Of a DNA stretch of 64,000 bases, positions 56,607 to 64,000 are shown piece by piece. The stretch's first letter is position 1. Each line of letters opens with the position of its first letter. This stretch comes from Tricholomella constricta (taxonomy: Eukaryota > Basidiomycota > Agaricomycetes > Agaricales > Lyophyllaceae): assembly GCA_013368375.1 (NCBI GenBank), contig JAACJP010000004.1:1054001-1118000 (forward strand), in the 5' to 3' direction. Below the pieces are notes generated by a model. That model searched no databases, had not been told where the DNA came from, and saw only the letters and a list, made by a program, of their open reading frames with translations. Both the position numbers and the translations under genes were made by a program.

Positions 56607-59600
56607 ATGGAGTGGCGCTATTCTGACCACTCAGAAGATGAAGGGGGCCAAGACACACAGGCGACGAACAGAAAAAGGAGTAGTAGAGGTAAAGCCAAGG
56701 TTGATCTGTATTCTACAGCGCTGACTTGCTTGGTTATAGCTTGTGATCAGTGTCGCAAAACCAAAAGCAAATGCGAGCGCCCCGGGGGAGATTTAGCTCC
56801 TTGCAAAAGTTGTGCTTTGGCAGGAACAGGTGTGTTTTCACGCCTTAACAACAGTGTTATTTTAACGCAGACGTAGCCTGCACCTTCCTAGGTATCACCT
56901 CTAGCCATGAAATCTGTCACCTGAGCCTGTTCTAACTCCCAAGTACCAGGACCAAGCTACAAACGTGGTCCTCCGAAAGGCTACATTCACGCTATCGAAC
57001 AACGCTGGCACCAGGTCGAGTCGTTGTTAGGCGCGATCATCCAATGCCCTGATCCTCGAGTGCAAGGCATTGTCTCCAACTTACGACAAGACGACCTTGC
57101 GCGGGAAATCATTCGAAGAGTCGATAACGGTCCTTATGTGCGTCAATACTCAACCTCCAAGCAAATAGCTCATTGGGAATTGCGTCGTCATCCACAGGGT
57201 CCTTCTGGTCGACGTCATCAGCCTGATGGAGCGACCAAAGAGGATTTCTTTGCATCTATACTTAAAAGCAGTGAGAACGCGGTGCCCTCTCGTGACTCTG
57301 CACGCGCTCGGAGACAGTCTAGGGTGTCTCGTGAAATCGTCTCATCCAACCAAGGTAAGAGTTTCGATTCAGTGTGAGGTGGTTTGACCTACGATGCTCC
57401 AGACAATGGTCTTTCTGTAATTCCTACGAAGGAGTGGCAAGATAACCTTTCAAATCAACTCGCGTCATCGTCAAAAGTCTCTTCGACCTACGACAGCTCG
57501 AAATTTCCGCGGCGGAGAAGATTGGAATTTCCAGCCGCTGACACACAATCACACCCCGATTGGAATGAAATGTACACCATGGAGACAGGTACGAGTTTTT
57601 GACATCCTTGTGACTCTTGTATTGAGGTGATTCCGCAATGTTCCGCAATGGAAGAAGAGGAAGAGTTCAAAGATGCAACTGACGGTATCGGAGAGCTTTC
57701 TTTGGATGAAAATCAAGAAGTGTTTTCCCTTCCGATCAATTCCTTCACAGATCTTACAGGCTCTCAGGTTCGCTATCACGGGAAAGCGAGCGGACTACAT
57801 TTGCTTGGTAGGAATGTTCGCACTGATGATCGTATTGAGGGAGGGATATGGTTCGTCGCCCCATCTCTATTTACGTCATCACTAACGTGGATCCGTACCT
57901 AGGAGATTGCCAATGTCGAGAGTTTGGCCAGCCTCAATGCTTCGACGAAACTTTCAAGAGCACAACTTCAACATACCATTGCCTCCAGTACACGTTCAAG
58001 ATCGATTGTTGGATCTCTATTTCAACTATGTGCATCCTATGTTTCCTGTGCTTCACAAAACACGTTTTCTAACAGAGTATAACTTCCGGTATGTATTTGG
58101 AACTGCTTCGTCGTACGCTCAAGCTTTATCACCATTTAGGAAGCAAAAGTAAGTCATTTATAATTGCAAGTAATCTCACTTCACAGTCAAATAGTGGCCC
58201 AAACGCGCGACCCATGTCCCCAGAATATGCTCCTGGCTCTCCTCGTCCTGACCCGTCACAGGAAATCACACCCTTATTGCTTGTTTCCATATTTGCAATC
58301 ACAGCTCGATTTTGCGACGGTGAGGTGCCGCCTCCATCGCGAGGGAAGATGTGGGAGGCAGGATGCAACTATCTCGACAGTGCAAGGACCATCCTAAGTC
58401 AGCCACCAGTTAAACAATGATCTTACCATCTATGCTAACCGCCTTATAGCCAAAGTTTTCCACGAGTCGAGGCCATCCACGGTCCAGTCACTTCTTCTCC
58501 TTGGATACCGTGAATTCGGGATCGGTAGGCTGTCATCTATTTCTATCTGCTATCAAAGTTATCGACTTTTTTACAGGATCAATGGAGCAGGCCTGGCTGT
58601 TCATCGGTAAGTAAATTAACACTCTTCTTCAAAGCACAGGATTAGCTCACTTCCCTATCCAGGCATGGCCATTCGGATGGTATGTCGGTTTGAACAACGT
58701 TTTGAACTCTCTTTGAACCCTTCTCCAGGCAATGGATCTTGGACTCAATTGCAATTCCTCCACTTGGAAGATACATGGACATGATCTCTTTTCTCCGGTG
58801 GAGATTCAGACACGTTGTCAGATATGGTGGACATGTTGCATTGCCGACAGGTATGTCACAACATCAATCAAGCCATGCTTAACGTCTGATTCCGTTCGCA
58901 GATATGGATCGGTGTACATGGGTGCGGTGAAACAGCCATCATCTTTGTTGGATCTATCTTTATTCATTACCAGGAAGACCTATCGTGATCAAGGATGACG
59001 ACTTCGACACGCCACTTCCACCTGTAGAGGAGGTAAGGATGGTTTTCGATTTTTTATGGTATGCCTCTAAAAGTATGTTCAGGAAGAGGACCAGATTTTG
59101 TGGCCACCTATATGCAGAAACAGCTTAGATCCTACCTACCATCCAGTTCCAGGGCATGTAGCGAGCTGTTTCCGCGCTACCTCGAGTCTATGTAAGTCTA
59201 CCTTCTGTTGCCCTGTAGCCGACTTCAACGACTCTCTGTCCAGCTCTGATTTCTGGCGCCATCGTCACCAACATATATTCCATTCGACATGTCCCACCGT
59301 CGACCAGGCGGGCAATGTTCAATGAGATAGAATCTCGACTGGATCGATGGTACATCGGTCTCCCGGAAGCGCTTAGATACGAGACAACTAGTAGAAGAAC
59401 TGTACCTCCGCCACATATACTCTTCCTCCATGTCAGGTACTGGGGAGCGGTTCTTTTGCTAAATCGGGCCTTGTACGTCGTGATTTTTACATATCTCAAA
59501 CACTTCCTTACATTCATTCAGCATACCGAACTGGAAAGGGTGAGTTACCCTGCTCCTTGTCGTGAATGAGTTTAAAGACTTTACTAGCGCCGAACCGACC

Positions 59601-60539
59601 TCGCGCAACACCCTTGAGTTCAAGGCATTCGACTTGGCGCAAGGGGCCGCTACCCATGTCAGCGCGATTGGTAAATTATGCGCCTGACATTGTTGAATCT
59701 GTTCTGACGCTTTTTCAGTGACCGTGTATCGAGAAACGTTTACTTTAAAACGAAGCTCTGCTTTCCTCACATCCCATATCCTCAGTGCAGCGTAAGCAAC
59801 TTTTTCAGCTTCACGAATCATATTTAGCAATTTATATCCCAGGATAATGCACATTCTAACTCGTATGTTGATCTCAACAACGATTGCATTTCCGGTCATG
59901 ATTAACGAGCTTTAGTGACCCTTCGTCCATCCAACCTTCAAGCCTCGCTCGGCTTCCAGCAGTGTATGGCAGCATTAAAGGACATGGAGGTGTGTTATAC
60001 CCATTTTTTCCGATGCTTAATCTGAGTGCACGAAGATGGTCTGGCCAAGCGCATCCCGCGCATGGGAGCTGTTAAACGGTGTCAAAATGGGATCGGATAA
60101 CATACCACCTCAGATTCATTTTCCAGACAGACAGAAAAGACCAGCAGACGCTGCCTTTGGGCAAGAGAAAAGCTCTGACTATCTCCAACGGGAGGCCTTC
60201 AAGGGTCCAGCCAATGAAACCCCAGATAGGGAAGGGGAGAATGGAGTGCAGGAGCTGGGTACGCGAATCATGGCCCACATGCTAGGACTTCATATCCCAG
60301 GTATCGAGCCATCGACGTCGTACTATCCTGGGTACGAATGGTGGCCTCGATCAGATGAGGTGACCCCACCAATATCACATCAGCTATCGCCAGCGCCCCT
60401 TGATTATGGATCGAGGGAGGGGACGGCGTCAAATCCAAACCCTGTTCCCGGTGGTATGGTCTCCAGCGGGGCTGAGTGGAATTCAGTCCCCGTTCCCGAA
60501 ACCACTTATGATTATGACTTTGATCGTTTTGCTTTGTGA
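56607..60539 (+). CDS. Zn2Cys6 (Gal4-type) transcription factor
   Basis: A multi-exon gene running from ATG 56607 to the stop at 60537-60539. The zinc cluster reads ACDQCRKTKSKCERPGGDLAPCKSCALAGTAC, six Cys spaced as in Gal4; it is joined from three exons, the last Cys lying in a 15-nt exon (56877-56891). PSYKRGPPKGYIHAIEQRWHQVESL follows, the linker typical of the XlnR/Cys6 families. The central part shows the fungal-specific transcription factor domain (FNYVHPMFPVLHKTRFL, LLLVSIFAITARF, WWTCCIADRY-like). Ends in an acidic, Ser/Pro-rich tail. Target genes cannot be told from the sequence, and joins in the middle are approximate. Confidence 0.88.
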
Positions 60540-60775
60540 TGACCATTCGCATTCTCGTCGTTTTCTGTACAGTAGCACAGTGTGATGTACTCTAATTGGT
60601 GTCACGATGGTGTATCTTGACCGGGCAGTATGAACCGACTTCATCATCTAATTGTTCCGTTTTTGAACATTTAAACGTCGATCGTGATGTTAGGTAATCC
60701 GTCAATTTCAATTCTATCATCCAGACTTGACGAACAATGAGCTTGTTGGTTTGTCCGTCACCCTTTTAAACAAAA

Positions 60776-62105
60776 ATGATGTCTAGTCTTCGTAACATCC
60801 TAAACCCAGAAGAGGGTCGCCGAAGAAGTGTCAAGTGTGTATTCCATCCTTGACTTGGGCTTTCCATGAAGCTGATTTAAAAACATAGGCTCATCGTGAA
60901 TATGGATCGGGCCTCAACGAGTGAGATGCCATCTTCCACTGGGACGTCGCCTGTGTCCGATGCAAGTGAGAATGTGGTGGCCGAAACTGTAGAGGATCCG
61001 ACTTCCAAAGACCATGAGTCCCATCCAGACTGCCCAGATAGTCTGGCGTGTCTGCCAGATACCGATGGCCGACCTCAACATACACTTCCTGTTATTCTTC
61101 GCTGCGCCATTCTTGGAAGTCCACGGAAGCGGCTCACTATTCGCGAAATATACGCAGCAATGGAGGCTAAATATTCTTACTACAAAACTGCAGGGCCGAC
61201 TTGGAAGGTGAGTCCCGTTAATGTCATGCTTGTCAGGTTTTAAACATATACCATAGCAATCTGTTCGACATCATTTATCGTTGAACAGGCTATTTGAGCG
61301 TCAACCACGACCAGTCACCGATCCTGGTTTCGGTTCTTACTGGACAGTGAACTTGACTGCGCCTCCCGGCACCAAAAGACCACGGAAACGAGGGCGCCAA
61401 AGTAAGGAAGCTGCAGATGGATCTCCTCTTCCGCCAAAAAAGAGGGGCAGGCCACGAAAGATCCTACCACCTATCGATACGGATGAGCTTCAAAAGTTCG
61501 AGCCGCCTGACGAGGACGAAGACAAAAACGACTCTCGCATCGGGCCAGTGGCATCCACTTCAACCCATGGCCAAAAAGAGCCTGTACAAAGAGATAGGGA
61601 TCACGGGGGCGATAAACAAGAGTACGAAGAAGATCAAGATGCTGGTTATGGTTCGGAAGACGACTACGAGAGTGAGGAGGAAGTCATCCACCCGATGGAT
61701 AGGCGTAATTCTTTGATTGGCTTAAGTGGATATGCGCCTTCCAGGTCGACCCAACCGTATTCCCTTCCCCCCTTCTCTACTCTGCGAAATGGCGCGAGCA
61801 CAGACAGCATCATCGATTCCATGCAAGCTGAGATTGCGGGCCTCCGGCGCCAATCAGCGGAGGCGGTTTCACTTTCATTGAGACTTTCCGAACAGCTCGT
61901 CCACGCTCAAGCGGAATCGTCGAGGACTCGAGCTGCTTTACGAACAATAGAACGAATGCTGGAAGATGAGTCGAAGAGGAGGAGGGAAGCAGAAAAAGCC
62001 ATTGATAATGAAGAGAAGAGGAGGAGAAAGGCCGAGGAGGCCTTGAACGAGTTGCTTGCACAGTCGCCAGCATCATCGAATGCCGACCAGCCAATACCTC
62101 CATGA
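60776..62105 (+). CDS. Fork-head transcription factor with AT-hook and coiled coil
   Basis: Three exons, 60776-60834, 60889-61207 and 61257-62105, are phase-checked and give 408 residues; a second ATG follows at once at 60779. Residues about 85-155 form a fork-head (winged helix): HTLPVILRCAILGSP, LTIREIYAAMEAKYSYYK, TWKQSVRHHLSLNRLFER, GSYWTVN. Next come two basic GRP-type motifs (KKRGRPRK is a good AT-hook), an acidic stretch, and a C-terminal Glu/Arg-rich coiled coil. It is probably a nuclear DNA-binding protein; no target is implied by the sequence. Confidence 0.9.
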
Positions 62106-62314
62106 CCACTAACACATATACTAGCGACTAACTCAATCGGCTTGGACAATATGCGTCTTTGCATGCTAGAGGCTGAGATTGTATATAATTTTAATTTGGA
62201 CTGTTGAAACGAATGTGGACAGATCGATTTGATCAGCCAAATATCAACAAATCCAGATAATTTTCGAAGCCAACTTCAAGCAAAGGCGGTGGTGTACTTC
62301 GCGCAACTCTGGGC

Positions 62315-64000
62315 ATGACAGTCCCCGTAGGTCGACCAAACCTCAAGACAGCGTACGTTATCTCTATCTAGCTCGATTGCGGTGCTAAGTCTGTGTTAGT
62401 TTCAAAAATGCGCGTTCCATCCGACCGCTATACACCTCTGGACCGGTAGCCATTACGTTGGACGGAAACAGAATCGTGACATGTGTATCTGAGGATATAC
62501 TCCTGACCGATATTTCTAGTGGTCTAGAAATCTGTCGTTTTGCTAATGTGAGGTCCTCACTTCGTTCCTGTTATAGCAACTAAACGTCCTCAAGGACACA
62601 AAAACGATCAACTCGCTCTGCATATCGCCTTCGTCCACCCATCTCTTGGTCTTCACGGCATCTCTCGCCCTTCGCATTTTCGAGATCCCAGCCTCCTCCA
62701 CTGCGCCTTCCAAAAAATTAGTTCACCCAATACGGGTTATATCTCGTGCACACGAAGCTCCAGTTCATGTCTGTAAGGCCGACCCTACGTCGACATACCT
62801 CGCATCTGGTTCTGCCGACGGTGTTGTGAAAGTTTGGGACATTCGCAACGGATACGTTACACATGTTTTCAAAGGCCACGGTGGTATTGTGAGTGCCCTA
62901 GCATTCAACTATCCTCAGGAAATATCTTCTGTTACCCGGGGACAAAAAATGCGCTTGATCACGGCCTCTGTGGATACTTGTATCAGGATATTTGACTTAT
63001 CTGCGACGTCAAAGTCTGCCGGGGGTGGGAAACCCGAGGCTGTCCTTGAAGGACACTTTTCCGTTCCACGAGGGCTCGATGTATCACTCGATGGCAAATG
63101 GCTTGTCAGTGGTGGGAGGGACTCGGTCGTTCTAGTGTGGGACCTCTCATCAAAACCAGCCATGTTGACGTCGAGCAGTGGTAAAGCCAAGGGAAAGGAT
63201 AAGGCTTTCTCTCCTACCCTTGTAAAAACGATTCCCGTCTTGGAACGAATCGAAGCTCTCGGCCTTCTTCGCCCCGATGAGGATCTCACGGGTTCGACTT
63301 CAGGCTCTGATGGCATTCGCTTTTACACGGGTGGAGAGAAGGGGACCGTCAAAATATGGGACGGTAAATCTGGAGATATCCTTTTTACACTCGGTAAGGA
63401 ACAAACGAAGATATCTGACAATCAGGAGGAGCAAAGACAAATAATCGACGTTATGTATGTGGTTGTCTCCTCATGTCCTATTCCTGTTATCACAACTTAG
63501 CCCTAAAGGTACCTTCCTTCGATATCAAACGTTGTCTGCGTTCATGCCGACCAAAATATAATTTTCCACTCGCTCTCAACCCAGTCCTTGACTCGGCAGC
63601 TCATCGGTTACAATGACGAAATAGTCGACGCGACTTTCCTATCACCAAGCTTTCCCTCACTCTCCGAAAAATCTGCGCAGCGCGATTCTCACCTCGCCTT
63701 AGCAACAAACTCTTCTCTTATCCGCGTTTACGACACAAACACCTATGATGCTCGACTCCTTGAAGGTCACACCGACGTTGTCCTCACACTGGACCAAGGA
63801 GTCACTGGTCGTCTTCTGGCTAGTGGTAGCAAGGACCGCTCGGCCAGATTATGGGCTCCTTTAGCTCCCAAATCTGGCACAGGAAATGTCGACTGGGGTT
63901 ACGGCCACGTCGGTATTTGTGAAGGGCATGCAGAAAGTGTAGGCGCGATTGCACTTTCCAGGAAAGCGGGAAACCCAGGGGAGGTCGAGTATCCTCAATT
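62315..64000 (+). CDS. UTP13: Utp13/TBL3-like WD40 protein of the U3 snoRNP, 3' end outside the window
   Basis: First exon 62315-62352, then exons starting about 62401, and again from about 62597, with the protein running off the end of the window. The start MTVPVGRPNLKTAFKNARSIRPLYTSGPVAI and the WD40 blades (ASGSADGVVKVWDI, HGGIVSALAFN, TASVDTCIRIFD, WLVSGGRDSVVLVWD, RFYTGGEKGTVKIWD, ASGSKDRSARLWA, CEGHAESVGAIAL) match Utp13/TBL3, a UtpB subunit of the small-subunit processome that acts in nucleolar 18S rRNA maturation. About 440 residues are visible; the Utp13 C-terminal domain is missing because the window stops. Confidence 0.9.

Overview
The window looks like nuclear DNA of a filamentous basidiomycete, probably an Agaricomycete. 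It holds about 32 closely packed protein genes on both strands. Most are split by many short GT-AG introns of about 40-80 bp and carry very small exons. It has an aspzincin-type peptidyl-Lys metallopeptidase of the mushroom type, F-box/LRR-like genes, a Zn2Cys6 regulator and a DUF221 channel. No rRNA, tRNA, prokaryotic operon or CRISPR array was seen. Exon joins were worked out by hand from splice signals, reading phase and family similarity; a join called checked is one where the summed exon lengths keep frame.

Layout. 1-4.3 kb: end of an unknown gene, a Ser/Pro-rich unknown protein, and a small protein with a PARN-like RRM. 4.5-11.0 kb: two complete head-to-tail genes for elongation factor 2, with a patch of near-identity that suggests gene conversion. 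11.5-18.5 kb: GNAT acetyltransferase, a Sho1-like osmosensor, an RNF10-like RING ligase and a WBP11-like splicing factor; the last two are divergent. 18.8-20.1 kb: F-box protein. 20.3-23.3 kb: a decayed PhzF-family gene interrupted by a 591-bp inverted-repeat element with an 8-bp target duplication, followed by an intact PhzF paralogue. 23.9-31 kb: kinase-like protein, FAD monooxygenase, FHIT-type HIT hydrolase, F-box protein and secreted metallopeptidase. 32.3-42.1 kb: DUF221/CSC1-type channel, Sly1 and a GHITM/Bax-inhibitor-like membrane protein. 42.2-50.3 kb: TBL1-like and DCAF11-like WD40 proteins (divergent), a ricin-B-fold protein and an agmatinase-family enzyme with a signal peptide. 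51-56.4 kb: TXNDC17-like protein, MoaA-MoaC (MOCS1/cnxABC) gene, proteasome beta-3 and NIPSNAP. 56.6-64 kb: Zn2Cys6 factor, fork-head/AT-hook factor, and the start of Utp13.

The genes are mostly independent housekeeping functions: translation, splicing, ER-Golgi fusion, proteasome, ribosome biogenesis and Moco synthesis. Accessory content is concentrated at 20-31 kb. The most notable points are the hAT-like element inside the PhzF pseudogene, the tandem EF-2 pair, and a Moco gene whose last MoaA intron starts inside the Gly-Gly-stop sequence, so that splicing could choose between a free MoaA and a MoaA-MoaC fusion.
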